Assembly (NCBI RefSeq): GCF_014529985.1
Contig: NZ_JACVMU010000008.1
Span: forward strand, 62,001-126,000
Source: Leucobacter sp. cx-42
Lineage (GTDB): Bacteria > Actinomycetota > Actinomycetes > Actinomycetales > Microbacteriaceae
Direction: 5' to 3'
DNA length: 64,000 nt
The translations under genes and the position numbers were made by a program. Of this stretch, positions 1 to 8,590 are shown one piece after another (position 1 is the stretch's first letter; each line of letters opens with the position of its first letter). The notes beneath the pieces were generated by a model. That model did not search any database. It was not told where the DNA came from and saw only the letters and a program-made list of their open reading frames with translations.

Positions 1-2355
1 TGAGCCGTCACGCTGGAGCTCGCCCCAGCTCGTGACGCTCCACACGTCTGCCGCAACGTTCCAGTCCTGGGCGAGGAGCTGCTGCGCCTCAATTGCCCAC
101 GGAACCGCAACACCCGATGCGAGGATCTGTGCGCCAAGTTCGCCCGCGGGAGCGGGTGCCACACGGTGCATGCCGCGGATGATGCCGTCAACGTCGACAT
201 CTGCGGGCTCTGCGGGATGAATGATCGGCTCGTTGTACACGGTGATGTAGTACATGACGTTCGGATCTTCGTGCTCGCCACCGTACATGCGCTCGATACC
301 CGCGCGCATGATGTGACCGATCTCGTAGCCGTATGCCGGGTCGTACGAGAGTACGGCCGGGTTCGTTGCAGCGAGGAGCAGCGAGTGGCCATCAGCGTGC
401 TGCAATCCTTCACCGGTCAGCGTGGTGCGGCCAGCGGTCGCGCCGATCATGAAGCCACGGGTCATCTGATCGCCTGCGGCCCAGATTGCATCACCGGTGC
501 GCTGGAAGCCGAACATCGAGTAGAAGATGTAGATCGGGATCAGCGGCTCGCCGTGCGTCGAGTACGAGGTGCCGACGGCGGTCATTGCTGCCGCTGCGCC
601 TGCCTCGTTGATGCCAACGTGCAGAAGGACGCCCTGCGGGCTCTCCTTGTACGCAAGAAGCAGATCCCGGTCGACCGAAACGTAGTTCTGGCCGTGCGGG
701 TTGTAGATCTTCTTCGTGGGGAAGTACGAGTCCATGCCGAACGTACGCGCCTCATCGGGGATGATCGGCACGAAACGGTCGCCCATGCCCTTGTCGCGCA
801 TGAGGTCCTTGAGTAGTCGCACGAAGATCATGGTCGTCGCAGCTTCCTGCGTGCCAGAACCCTTCTTCGCGATCGCGTAGGTCTTTTCTTCTGGCACAGC
901 GAGGTCGACGTGTGTGGAGCGACGCTCTGGCAGGTACCCGCCGAGGTCGCGACGACGCTCGTGCATGTACTGAATCGTCTCGTTGTTCTCGCCCGGGTGG
1001 TAGTACGGGGGGAGAGCAGGGTTCTCTTCGAGCTGCGCATCGGTAATGGGGATGTGCATGGTGTCGCGGAAGAGCTTGAGGTCCTGCAACGTCATCTTCT
1101 TCATCTGGTGCGTAGCGTTACGCCCCTCGAAGTGCGGGCCGAGGCCGTAGCCCTTAATGGTCTTCGCGAGGATGACGGTCGGGCGACCCTTGTGCTCCAT
1201 GGCAGCCTTGTAGGCAGCGTACACCTTGCGGTAGTCGTGACCGCCACGGCGAAGGCCCCAGATCTGATCATCTGAGTAGTCCTTAACGAGGTCGAGCGCG
1301 CGCTCGTCCTTGCCGAAGAAGTGATTGCGAACGAATGCGCCGTTCTCAGCCTTGTAGGTCTGGTAGTCACCATCAGGAGTGGTGTTCATGATGTTGAGCA
1401 GTGCGCCGCTCTCATCACGCTGCAGGAGGTCATCCCACTCACGACCCCAGATTACCTTGATGACGTTCCAGCCGGCACCGCGGAAGTAGCTCTCGAGCTC
1501 TTGGATGATCTTGCCGTTACCGCGAACCGGGCCGTCGAGGCGCTGCAGGTTGCAGTTGACCACGAAGGTGAGGTTGTCGAGGCCCTCGTTTGCCGCAACC
1601 TGCAGCTGGCCACGGCTCTCAACCTCGTCCATCTCGCCATCGCCAAGGAACGCCCAGACGTGCTGGTCTGAGGTGTCCTTGATGCCACGGTTGGTCAGGT
1701 ACTTGTTGACCTGCGCCTGGTAGATCGCATTGATCGGGCCGAGGCCCATCGACACCGTCGGGAACTGCCAGAACTCGGGTGCGAGACGCGGGTGCGGGTA
1801 GCTGGGGAGGCTGCCTGCAGCGTGCGACTTCTCCTGACGGAAGCCATCGAGCTGGTCCGCACTGAGGCGGCCCTCAAGGAATGCACGAGCGTACATGCCG
1901 GGCGACGCGTGGCCCTGTACGAAGATCTGATCGCCGCCACCGGGGTGGTCCTGGCCGCGGAAGAAGTGGTTGAAACCAACTTCGTAAAGTGACGCGGCCG
2001 AGCCGTACGTCGAGATATGGCCGCCGACGCCAATGCCGGGGCGCTGTGCGCGGTGCACGGTCATGGCCGCATTCCATCGGATCCATGAACGGTACTGACG
2101 TTCGACATCGTGGTCGCCAGGGAACTCCGGTTCATCGGCACTTGCGATGGTGTTCACGTAGTCCGTAGTCGGAACCATCGGAACGTTGAGGTGGAGCTGA
2201 CGTGAGCGGTCAAGCAGATCGGTCATGATCTCTCGGCCGCGGGCTGCGCCACGTTCCTTTACTACAGCGTCAAGTGAGTCTCGCCATTCAGCGGTCTCGG
2301 CCGGATCGACGTCGTCGTGATCCGGTGCGTACGGGTCTTGGGTGTTAACCGCCAC
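1..2355 (-). CDS. aceE: Pyruvate dehydrogenase E1, homodimeric type (partial, 3' end outside window)
   Basis: Thiamine diphosphate-dependent E1 that decarboxylates pyruvate and passes the acetyl group to the lipoyl E2. The 785 codons present read continuously through the left edge. They include the TPP motif GDGEMDE followed about 30 residues later by [11 protein letters not shown], which is typical of AceE-type (not alpha/beta) E1. The family is near 900 residues, so roughly 110-130 C-terminal residues are missing. I chose the GTG start at 2355 because GGAG lies six bases upstream and the ATG at 2377 is out of frame. No E2/E3 gene is adjacent. The lipoyl E2 and LpdA at 22.6-25.7 kb are the likely partners, as in other actinobacteria where one E2 serves both the pyruvate and oxoglutarate complexes. 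Confidence 0.95.
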   Translation of the reverse strand, partial: MAVNTQDPYAPDHDDVDPAETAEWRDSLDAVVKERGAARGREIMTDLLDRSRQLHLNVPMVPTTDYVNTIASADEPEFPGDHDVERQYRSWIRWNAAMTVHRAQRPGIGVGGHISTYGSAASLYEVGFNHFFRGQDHPGGGDQIFVQGHASPGMYARAFLEGRLSADQLDGFRQEKSHAAGSLPSYPHPRLAPEFWQFPTVSMGLGPINAIYQAQVNKYLTNRGIKDTSDQHVWAFLGDGEMDEVESRGQLQVAANEGLDNLTFVVNCNLQRLDGPVRGNGKIIQELESYFRGAGWNVIKVIWGREWDDLLQRDESGALLNIMNTTPDGDYQTYKAENGAFVRNHFFGKDERALDLVKDYSDDQIWGLRRGGHDYRKVYAAYKAAMEHKGRPTVILAKTIKGYGLGPHFEGRNATHQMKKMTLQDLKLFRDTMHIPITDAQLEENPALPPYYHPGENNETIQYMHERRRDLGGYLPERRSTHVDLAVPEEKTYAIAKKGSGTQEAATTMIFVRLLKDLMRDKGMGDRFVPIIPDEARTFGMDSYFPTKKIYNPHGQNYVSVDRDLLLAYKESPQGVLLHVGINEAGAAAAMTAVGTSYSTHGEPLIPIYIFYSMFGFQRTGDAIWAAGDQMTRGFMIGATAGRTTLTGEGLQHADGHSLLLAATNPAVLSYDPAYGYEIGHIMRAGIERMYGGEHEDPNVMYYITVYNEPIIHPAEPADVDVDGIIRGMHRVAPAPAGELGAQILASGVAVPWAIEAQQLLAQDWNVAADVWSVTSWGELQRDGS

Positions 2356-2663
2356 AGGAAGCTCCAATACTTTCCATGGCACGCAAACGGGACGACAAGG
2401 GTGATCATCGATTTGCGTGCACAACCGAGTCGGCGGATTCGCCAACACCACCCCAGACTATCGGGTTTATACGAGAAAACGGGCGATTGTGCGATATTTC
2501 CTGTGGAAACTGAACAATCTGCGGCGCACACGTGGGGGAGTTGGGTGAAAATCGAGTTCACACCCCGCGAATCAAGAGGCGATTCCCACAGAGTGGGCGT
2601 TCAAGCGCTCGGATATTCGGTGCTGGATAAATCGTAACACGAGGTGTGGCGTGTGAAGCTGAT
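2356..2663. other. Gene-free stretch upstream of aceE
   Basis: About 310 bases between the aceE start and the tRNA-Val terminator. Open frames here overlap each other on both strands, lack ribosome binding sites and do not resemble proteins. The stretch is less GC-rich than the genes around it and presumably holds the aceE promoter on the minus strand. I could not pick a convincing -35/-10 pair. Confidence 0.5.
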
Positions 2664-2702
2664 TGGAAAACAAAACAACCCGGTCATTTCTGACCGGGTT
2701 GT
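2664..2702 (-). terminator. Intrinsic terminator after tRNA-Val(UAC)
   Basis: A 12 bp perfect stem (2675-2686 with 2691-2702) with a four-base loop is followed on the minus strand by a T-rich tract (TTTTGTTTT). It ends the tRNA transcript and also separates it from aceE. Confidence 0.85.
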
Positions 2703-2705
2703 AGG

Positions 2706-2782
2706 TGGTGCGCCCTGAGAGACTCGAACTCCCGACCCTCTCGGTGTAAACGAGATGCTCTAACCAACTGAGCTAAGGGCGC
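2706..2782 (-). tRNA. tRNA-Val (anticodon UAC)
   Basis: The minus strand folds into a full cloverleaf: acceptor GCGCCCT with AGGGCGC, D-stem GCTC/GAGC, anticodon stem TCTCG/CGAGA around loop TTTACAC (anticodon TAC, reads GUA), and a T-arm with TTCGAGT. The discriminator is A and the 3' CCA is encoded (2706-2708), unlike the other tRNAs in this window. A TATAGT element lies 24 bases upstream (2806-2811). Confidence 0.96.
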
Positions 2783-2853
2783 TTGCTGTCGACTGCGACC
2801 TGTTAACTATAGAACAGATCGACAGCCGACCGCGAATCGAACGCGCCTAAAAC

Positions 2854-3315
2854 TTACGCAAGCTTCGCTACGGCGTCACGGTAAGCGGCGAAATCTCGCG
2901 CCTGACCAGGCTCTGTTGCGAACGAAGCGAGAATCTTGCGGTCTTCACCGATGAGGAAAGTCGCGCGTGTTGCAATGCCTGCTTCGTCGATGAATACGCC
3001 GTAGTCGTTCGACACTGCGCCGTGCGGCCAGAAGTCCGAGAGCACCGAGAAGTTGTAGCCTTCCTGATCCGCCCATGCCTTCAGCGTGTACACGGAGTCA
3101 ACCGAGACACCGAGGACGCGAACCTTCGCATCTTCGAAGATTGCGATGTTGTCGCGCAGCTCGCAGAGTTCACCGGTGCAGATGCCCGAGAATGCGAGAG
3201 GGAAGAAGACCAGTGCAACCGGCGACTCGGTGACGAGCTCGCTGAGGGTCAGCTCCTCACCGTTCTGATCGGACAGGGTGAAATCGGGTGCGATTGTGCC
3301 AACCTCGAGGACCAT
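2854..3315 (-). CDS. ahpE: AhpE-type peroxiredoxin
   Basis: Thiol peroxidase of 153 residues, the same length as mycobacterial AhpE, expected to reduce peroxides in the cytosol. The peroxidatic motif is PLAFSGICTGELCELRD with Cys46. The family's usual Thr three residues before Cys is Ser here. A second Cys (Cys51) sits in C-x4-C spacing, the resolving-Cys arrangement of PrxQ/BCP proteins, where AhpE normally has a non-Cys residue. The ATG at 3315 is preferred over upstream in-frame codons because AAAGGAG lies six bases before it. The gene is divergent from a flavin reductase-domain gene, with 164 bases between them. Confidence 0.88.
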   Translation of the reverse strand: MVLEVGTIAPDFTLSDQNGEELTLSELVTESPVALVFFPLAFSGICTGELCELRDNIAIFEDAKVRVLGVSVDSVYTLKAWADQEGYNFSVLSDFWPHGAVSNDYGVFIDEAGIATRATFLIGEDRKILASFATEPGQARDFAAYRDAVAKLA

Positions 3316-3479
3316 CTTTGACTCCTTTGTATTCAGTCGTTCTGCGCTCAGCTCGGCTGCTGCCGAAGAGCTGATGCAAGCGTATCGCAGCGTCACATTG
3401 AGACATCTCTCGGATTTCCGAAAGGAAGCCTGGATAGGGTGAACGAAGAACAACATTGTGAAGCAAGGAGTTATCGGGA

Positions 3480-4013
3480 ATGAGCGCTACGAAGTCGGAG
3501 AACGTTGTCGTTGAATCAACTGCAGCTACGGCAGACGCCCTGAAACTCGCGTTTCGAGACCACCCAGCAGGCGTGTCGCTGATCACGGCGCAGACCGATG
3601 AGGGACCGGTCGGACTGACGGCATCGAGTGTCGCTTCAGTAAGCGTCGATCCGCCCGCCCTCGTGTTTTCTGTGACCCGAGCAACGGGCAGCGCGGGTGG
3701 CATTCTGCGCGCAGATTCGTTCCTCGTACACCTGCTTGATTCGCGGCACGCGGATCTCGCGCGCACGTTCGCGGTGTCTGGCACGGAGCGATTTACCGCC
3801 GAGCAGGGTTGGGCTGAGCTGGAGACTGGCGAGCCGTACCTGCGTGACGTGCGCGCTGCGCTGCGCTGCCGGGCGCTCCACACTGAGACCGTTGGCTCGT
3901 CAGTGGTCGTCGTCGCTGAGGTTATCGGCTCGGTGCAGGGTGACACCCACGCGCCGATGGCGTACTACAACCGTGAGTTCCGCGAGTTGGGCGAGCCGGT
4001 CGCGCGCGACTAA
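3480..4013 (+). CDS. Flavin reductase-domain protein (RutF/HpaC-like)
   Basis: A 177-residue protein of the FMN-binding split-barrel flavin reductase family, which reduces free FMN or FAD with NAD(P)H, usually for a partner monooxygenase. The typical core is seen: FRDHPAGVSLITA near residues 25-37, VGLTASSVASVSVDPPALVF near 47-66, and a C-terminal HAPMAYYNREFREL where flavin-reductase folds carry a conserved aromatic pair. A ribosome binding site AAGGAG precedes the ATG by about ten bases. No monooxygenase lies next to it, so its partner is unknown. The divergent neighbour is a peroxiredoxin and the next gene downstream, convergent, is a probable riboflavin importer. Confidence 0.85.
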   Translation: MSATKSENVVVESTAATADALKLAFRDHPAGVSLITAQTDEGPVGLTASSVASVSVDPPALVFSVTRATGSAGGILRADSFLVHLLDSRHADLARTFAVSGTERFTAEQGWAELETGEPYLRDVRAALRCRALHTETVGSSVVVVAEVIGSVQGDTHAPMAYYNREFRELGEPVARD

Positions 4014-4024
4014 AGCGCGCATAC

Positions 4025-4089
4025 GCAACGCAGTGAGGGCCGGCACCTGGAACGATGACTCGTTTCGGTGCCGGCCCTCACTGCGTTGC
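4025..4089. terminator. 23 bp inverted repeat between convergent genes
   Basis: Arms 4025-4047 and 4067-4089 are perfectly complementary over 23 bp with a 19-base loop. It lies between the 3' ends of the flavin reductase gene and pnuX, so it most likely terminates transcription from both sides. It lacks a clear T-tract on either strand, so it is not a canonical intrinsic terminator. Confidence 0.65.
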
Positions 4090-4101
4090 TCGACATACGC
4101 G

Positions 4102-4881
4102 CTAGCTTGCGTTCGCTGGCTCAGCGGCCGCGGTGACGGCTGTGGCTCCCTGCGCGTCGCTATCGACTGCGAGGTTGGTAGCTGGCGAGACGCGCGGATC
4201 GGGCATCACCGCATCGATGCAGGGCTTCTCGTGCTTGTTCGCGCGAGCCCACACCACGAAGCCGACTGCGGTAAACGCGCCATAGAAGACGTACATGAAT
4301 GCCGTGGCGTAGTAGCCGGAGCTGAACAGCAGGGGCACGCCAACGAGGTCGACCGCGATCCAGATGAGCCAGAACTCAGTCCAACCCTTCGCCATGCCAT
4401 AGGTCGCGAGCAGTGAACCGACGAAGGTCCATGCGTCGGCCCACACAGGATCCCAAGAACCAAGCGCGCGGAACAGGGGAGTGAGTGCGACCGTGCCGAG
4501 CACCATTGTCAGTGCGAGACCGATACGGGTCGAGTTCGATGCCCAGCGTGGGGTCACCTGGCCATTGCCGTTGTTGCTCGCGTTCTTCCAACGCACCCAG
4601 CCATACACGGCGACGGTGATGAACATGACCTGCCGCCCCGCCTGGCCAAGCAAGCTCGGAAGCTCATGGTCAGGATTGAGGATCGAGCCAAGGAACACTG
4701 TGAGCAACAGCAGGTTGCCGACAATACCAACGGGCCAAGCCCAGATGCGGCGACGCATGCCGCCAAGCGCGGAAGCGAGTCCGAAAACGTTTCCTACGAC
4801 CTCGCGTACGAGCAGTGACTGCCCGCCAGGGAGCTGCCAGTGCGCATTGAAAAGCTCGACGAGCCAGTGAAAAATGTTCAT
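4102..4881 (-). CDS. pnuX: PnuC/PnuX-family transporter, probable riboflavin importer
   Basis: A 259-residue integral membrane protein of the PnuC family, which moves vitamins such as nicotinamide riboside or, in the PnuX branch, riboflavin. About seven hydrophobic segments are visible. The family signature is seen around GWTEFWLIWIAVDLVGVPLL near residue 165 and the following YATAFMYVFYGAFTAVGF segment. The C-terminal ~35 residues are hydrophilic and Ala-rich. The ATG at 4881 is preceded by GAGAGGAGAAACGGA. The decisive context is the FMN riboswitch in its leader, which is the arrangement known for PnuX in Corynebacterium. I therefore infer riboflavin rather than nicotinamide riboside as substrate. 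Confidence 0.85.
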   Translation of the reverse strand: MNIFHWLVELFNAHWQLPGGQSLLVREVVGNVFGLASALGGMRRRIWAWPVGIVGNLLLLTVFLGSILNPDHELPSLLGQAGRQVMFITVAVYGWVRWKNASNNGNGQVTPRWASNSTRIGLALTMVLGTVALTPLFRALGSWDPVWADAWTFVGSLLATYGMAKGWTEFWLIWIAVDLVGVPLLFSSGYYATAFMYVFYGAFTAVGFVVWARANKHEKPCIDAVMPDPRVSPATNLAVDSDAQGATAVTAAAEPANAS

Positions 4882-4977
4882 TCCGTTTCTCCTCTCGATC
4901 GATACTGCCGAGGGAGAACGTGCAGCGCAGGGGACCGCTGAGAATAGCGATACCCCAAATAGGCCACACGCCTGTGC

Positions 4978-5095
4978 TTCTTCCATCCAGACTGTAACTG
5001 TCGGTACCAGAATTTCACTGGTTCAACCTCGGCCAGATGGCCTCGGGTCGCGGACTATAACCGCCGGCTCGGAATTTCACCGACCCCGGAGCACG
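4978..5095 (-). promoter_or_regulatory. FMN riboswitch (RFN element)
   Basis: Read on the minus strand, the stretch carries the RFN landmarks in order: GGGGTCGGTGAAATTCCGA, then GGCGGTTATAGTCCGCGACC, then a variable stem, then AACCAGTGAAATTCTGGTAC, then CCGACAGTTACAGTCTGGAT and GGAAGAAG. It lies about 100 bases upstream of the pnuX start. Between them, around 4935-4965, a GGGG/CCCC hairpin may be the expression platform, but I cannot tell whether it controls transcription or translation. Known behaviour of the class is to switch off the gene when FMN is plentiful. Confidence 0.95.
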
Positions 5096-5175
5096 AGTGT
5101 GTTCGCTCTCCAGTGTAAACCCCTTGCGCGGAAACTAAAATTCCGTTTGCTTAGGGCGAAAGCGTGGAACGAGCG

Positions 5176-5823
5176 TTACGCGCTGTGCAGTCGCCAAGCC
5201 GGCATGCTCGGCGCTTCGTCTGCGACGGTCGTGAGCGCACCGTGACCAGGGAGCACTGCGGTGTCACTCGGGAGTGACAGGAGGCGTGCATCGATCGAGT
5301 CGAGAATCTGTGTCCAGCTGGAGTAGTCCCACCGCACGGCACCGGGGCCGCCCTGGAACAAGGTGTCACCACTGAAGACGATGTTCAGTGCGGGAACGGC
5401 AAAGCTGACGGAGCCGGGTGTGTGGCCCGGCGTGTGCAGCGTGAGGAGTTCGAGGCCAGCTGCGGCGAACAGGGCGCCGTCGGCGAGCTCAAAGTCGGGG
5501 AGGGCCTCGCCGTGCGTGTCAGCCCAAATGAAGAGGTCGTCTGGGTGCAAGTAGATGTGCGTGTCTACGAGTGCTGCAAGCTCGAGCGCCGCATTCACGT
5601 GGTCTTCGTGACCGTGAGTGAGGAGAATGCCGAGTACGTTGCGATCAGCGACCGCATCGGCAATGGCCTGTGCGTCATGACCGGCATCGATGATGAGCAC
5701 CTCGGCGTCGTCGCCCAGTAGCCACACGTTGTTCTCGAGTTCCAGGCCCTCTGCTGGACGACCTGGCAAACCTGCGCCGATCCGCCCACGTGTGATGACC
5801 TGTTCGATACGAGCCTCGCCCAT
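5176..5823 (-). CDS. MBL-fold metallo-hydrolase (glyoxalase II-like)
   Basis: A 215-residue metallo-beta-lactamase-fold hydrolase. The metal motif THGHEDH is near residues 75-81, a second metal His is in LHTPGHTPGS near 138-147, a bridging Asp is in FSGDTLFQGG near 160-169, and a final His is in LPGHGALTTV near 195-204. This pattern is that of GloB-like or persulfide dioxygenase-like cytosolic hydrolases, and the substrate cannot be read from the sequence. The start at 5823 has AAGGAG eight bases upstream. An upstream extension would run through sequence without a ribosome binding site. Confidence 0.85.
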   Translation of the reverse strand: MGEARIEQVITRGRIGAGLPGRPAEGLELENNVWLLGDDAEVLIIDAGHDAQAIADAVADRNVLGILLTHGHEDHVNAALELAALVDTHIYLHPDDLFIWADTHGEALPDFELADGALFAAAGLELLTLHTPGHTPGSVSFAVPALNIVFSGDTLFQGGPGAVRWDYSSWTQILDSIDARLLSLPSDTAVLPGHGALTTVADEAPSMPAWRLHSA

Positions 5824-5949
5824 GCGATCTCTCCTTGTGCTGTCGAAAATCGTCAGTTCCAGCCTTCGTCGCCCATCGAAGGTGCTCTCTTGAGCGTATC
5901 CCGTTGCGGAACGAATTGCACCTGATCTCAGAATCTGTGGATAAGCGCA

Positions 5950-5994
5950 CAAAAGCGGGCGGCCCCCAGATTGAACATCTGAGGGCCGCCCGCT
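5950..5994 (-). terminator. Intrinsic terminator after usp
   Basis: An 18 bp GC-rich stem (5954-5971 with 5977-5994) has a five-base loop and is followed on the minus strand by TTTT. It ends the universal stress protein transcript. Confidence 0.85.
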
Positions 5995-6007
5995 GAGGAA
6001 CGAAACC

Positions 6008-6853
6008 TTACGGCTTCACGACGATGGTCGGCACGGGGAGTGCCTGCAGCACGCCGTGGCTGACCGAGCCAAGAAGCAGGCGGCTCAGGCCACCGCGACC
6101 GCGGCTGCCCACCACGATCATCTGTGCGCCCTCAGCAGCCTGCACGAGTGCGGCGACCGGGGGAGCCTGGACGATGTGGCGTTCGATCGTGAGATCGGGG
6201 TAGCGGGATGCGAGACCAGCGGTGCCAATGGCGATTGCCTCCTCAGCCGCAGCCTGCTGCGCCTTGACGAGGTCTTCGCTCCAGAGGTACTCGAGGCCCG
6301 GGGTCAGGGGCGGCATCCAGGCGTAGACAGCGATGAGCGGAACACCGCGGAACGATGCAATCTCAGCCGCGTAGTCCACAGCTTTCTGTGAAGCCTCAGA
6401 ACCATCGACGCCGACAACGATGCCCGCGGTGGGATCGACCTCGGTGCCGGGGATCACAGCGACGGGGCAGTGTGCGGTCGCCGCGACCTTGACGGCACGG
6501 GTGCCGAAGAAGGAGCCAGCGAACTTGCTGCCCTCGTGTGCGCCGAGCACAAGTAGGTCGGCGCGCTTCGAGGCCTCCTCCACCTCAAGGATGGGGTGAC
6601 CGACAACAGCGGTGCCAGTGATCTCGCCCTCGAAGCCGATGCTGCGTGCATACTCTGCTTCGATATCGAGCATCTGCTGAGAGGCGTCCTGCGCCTCAGA
6701 GAGGAAGACGGCGCTTTCCGAAAGGAAAGAATCGTCAGCTACGTGCAGGAGCTCGACAGATGCGTTGCGATCCTTTGCTCGCGACAGGCCCCACGCAAGC
6801 GCGATGCGGCTCTGTTCCGATCCGTCGACACCGATAAGGAACTTCTCAGACAT
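6008..6853 (-). CDS. Universal stress protein, two tandem Usp domains
   Basis: A 281-residue cytosolic protein of two Usp folds, residues about 1-140 and 148-281. Each begins with a GVDGSE strand (FLIGVDGSEQSRIAL and VVGVDGSEASQKAV). The second domain ends with the ATP-binding glycine motif VVGSRGRGGLSRLLLGSVSH. The first has LVLGAHEGSKFAGSFFGTRA, a weaker match. Tandem Usp proteins of this kind are common in actinobacteria and respond to energy or oxygen stress, but the specific role is unknown. GGGAG lies six bases before the ATG. It is the gene after gapB in the same direction, with 40 bases between them. Confidence 0.9.
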   Translation of the reverse strand: MSEKFLIGVDGSEQSRIALAWGLSRAKDRNASVELLHVADDSFLSESAVFLSEAQDASQQMLDIEAEYARSIGFEGEITGTAVVGHPILEVEEASKRADLLVLGAHEGSKFAGSFFGTRAVKVAATAHCPVAVIPGTEVDPTAGIVVGVDGSEASQKAVDYAAEIASFRGVPLIAVYAWMPPLTPGLEYLWSEDLVKAQQAAAEEAIAIGTAGLASRYPDLTIERHIVQAPPVAALVQAAEGAQMIVVGSRGRGGLSRLLLGSVSHGVLQALPVPTIVVKP

Positions 6854-6893
6854 GATGCTCTCCCTTGTGCATGTTTCGTCTATTTGTGGGGTG

Positions 6894-8333
6894 TTAGGCG
6901 TTGCGTGCCGGAACCTGTGCCGGGTGCGAACCTGCGAGCTGCTCGATGATACGAACAACCTGGCAGCTGTAGCCGTACTCGTTGTCGTACCAAACGTAGA
7001 GGATCGCAGTCGAGCCGGTCACGATGGTTGCGAGGCCATCAACGATGCCAGCGCGGTTCGAGCCGACGAAGTCCATCGACACGATCTCAGACGACTCGAC
7101 GTACTCGATCTGAGTGCGGAGCGCGCCGGTGAGCGAGACCTGGCGAAGGAGCTCGTTGATCTCCTCGCGGGTGGTCTCCTTCTCGAGCTGCAGGTTGAGT
7201 ACAGCCATCGAGACGTCGGGGGTAGGAACGCGGATAGCGTTGCCGGTCAGCTTGCCCTCGAACTCGGGGAGTGCCTTCGCAACAGCCTTCGCTGCGCCGG
7301 TCTCGGTGAGCACCATGTTGAGTGCTGCCGAGCGGCCGCGACGGTCGCCCTTGTGGAAGTTGTCGATGAGGTTCTGGTCGTTCGTGTACGCGTGTACGGT
7401 CTCGACGTGACCCTGCTTGACGCCGTATTCGTCGTTGATGACCTTGAGTACGGGGGTGATCGCGTTCGTAGTGCACGAAGCTGCGCTGAGGATGGTGTCA
7501 GCGTCGGTGATCTTGTCGTTGTTGACACCGTAGACAACGTTGAGCATGTCGCCCTTACCGGGTGCGGTGAGGAGTACGCGTGCGATGCCGTTGTTCTGCA
7601 GGTGCTGGCCGAGGCCCTCTGCATCGCGCCAGCGGCCGGTGTTGTCAACGAGGATCGCGTTGTTGATGCCGTATGCGGTGTAGTCAACGCTTGCGGGATC
7701 GTTCGAGTAGATCACCTGAATGCGAACACCGTTCGCGAGGATGACGTTCTCTTCCGGGATGATGCTGATGGTGCCGTTGAAGGGACCGTGCACCGAGTCG
7801 CGGCGGAGGAGGTTTGCGCGCTTCTCGAGGTCGTTTTCCGAACCCTTACGCACGACGATTGCGCGAAGGTTCAGGCCGTTCTCGCTGCCCGAGTGATCGA
7901 TGATGATGCGCGCGAGCAGGCGGCCAATGCGGCCGAAGCCGTACAGGACAACGTCGCTACCAGCGGTGCGAGCGGTGTCAGCGTTGCCTGCGAGCTGCTC
8001 GCGAAGGAACGACTCAAGGTCGTCCGACTCGGTCGCGCGGAATGCCGCTGCGAGGAGTGCGAGGTCGATCGATGCGGGGCCAGGCTGAATTGCAGCGAGG
8101 GTCTCGATGATCGCGAAGGTCTCAGTGAGGGGGAGCTCATTGACGTCGATCTTGCGGGCGAAGCTGTGCGCACGAATGATGTCGATCGCCGACTGGCCTA
8201 CGAGGCTGCGGCCGTGTACCGACATGACCACATCGTGATCGCGGTACAGCTGACCGATCATCGGGATCATCCGTTCGGCGAGCTCCTGCTTCGCGTTCCA
8301 GGACTCGAGGTGAGTAGCTGCGGGCTGATTCAT
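6894..8333 (-). CDS. gapB: Glyceraldehyde-3-phosphate dehydrogenase, long GapB-type
   Basis: A 479-residue GAPDH, about 140 residues longer than the classic enzyme and close to the length of corynebacterial GapB. Residues 1-125 are an alpha-helical N-terminal extension. The NAD-binding domain starts at DVVLYGFGRIGRLLAR near 127, the catalytic Cys is in SAASCTTNAITP (about Cys287), and the C-terminus has the conserved WYDNEYGYS. It catalyses the phosphorylating oxidation of glyceraldehyde 3-phosphate or the reverse. In Corynebacterium the GapB isozyme is linked to gluconeogenesis, and I extend that by similarity only. The ATG at 8333 is chosen. A GTG at 8378 would add 15 residues and cannot be excluded. 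Confidence 0.92.
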   Translation of the reverse strand: MNQPAATHLESWNAKQELAERMIPMIGQLYRDHDVVMSVHGRSLVGQSAIDIIRAHSFARKIDVNELPLTETFAIIETLAAIQPGPASIDLALLAAAFRATESDDLESFLREQLAGNADTARTAGSDVVLYGFGRIGRLLARIIIDHSGSENGLNLRAIVVRKGSENDLEKRANLLRRDSVHGPFNGTISIIPEENVILANGVRIQVIYSNDPASVDYTAYGINNAILVDNTGRWRDAEGLGQHLQNNGIARVLLTAPGKGDMLNVVYGVNNDKITDADTILSAASCTTNAITPVLKVINDEYGVKQGHVETVHAYTNDQNLIDNFHKGDRRGRSAALNMVLTETGAAKAVAKALPEFEGKLTGNAIRVPTPDVSMAVLNLQLEKETTREEINELLRQVSLTGALRTQIEYVESSEIVSMDFVGSNRAGIVDGLATIVTGSTAILYVWYDNEYGYSCQVVRIIEQLAGSHPAQVPARNA

Positions 8334-8392
8334 CTGAACGAGGGGTTCCTTCCCGGGTGGGTTGGCGGAGGTAAACACTTTCCCCGCCGGAT

Positions 8393-8404
8393 ACTGATAT
8401 CAGT
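8393..8404. promoter_or_regulatory. 12 bp palindrome in the gapB-metQ divergent region
   Basis: ACTGATATCAGT is a perfect palindrome 60 bases upstream of the gapB start and about 190 bases upstream of metQ. It could be an operator for either gene. I do not recognise the regulator. Confidence 0.3.
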
Positions 8405-8590
8405 CTCCCTCCAGTATCCCATGTGTCGGACGAGAGAGTGACGGAATATGACACCGCGATTCGTCGGAAGTTGCGTATTCGGGGGAAACTTGAGGACAAC
8501 ACGGATCTTCCGCATAGATTTTTACTCATAGACGTAGTGAATTTCGTGAGGATCCACACTGATTTCACGATATTCACGAAAGGGACTGCA

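Noticed and set aside
2262-2637. Overlapping open frames of 99 and 106 codons upstream of aceE
   Set aside because: They overlap each other on opposite strands and the aceE start. No ribosome binding site or recognisable domain.
6765-8441. Long open frame (558 codons) on the plus strand opposite gapB
   Set aside because: It mirrors the coding frame of gapB, a usual effect of GC-rich codons. Its translation is Val/Asp/Arg/Ala-rich without family features and has no ribosome binding site.
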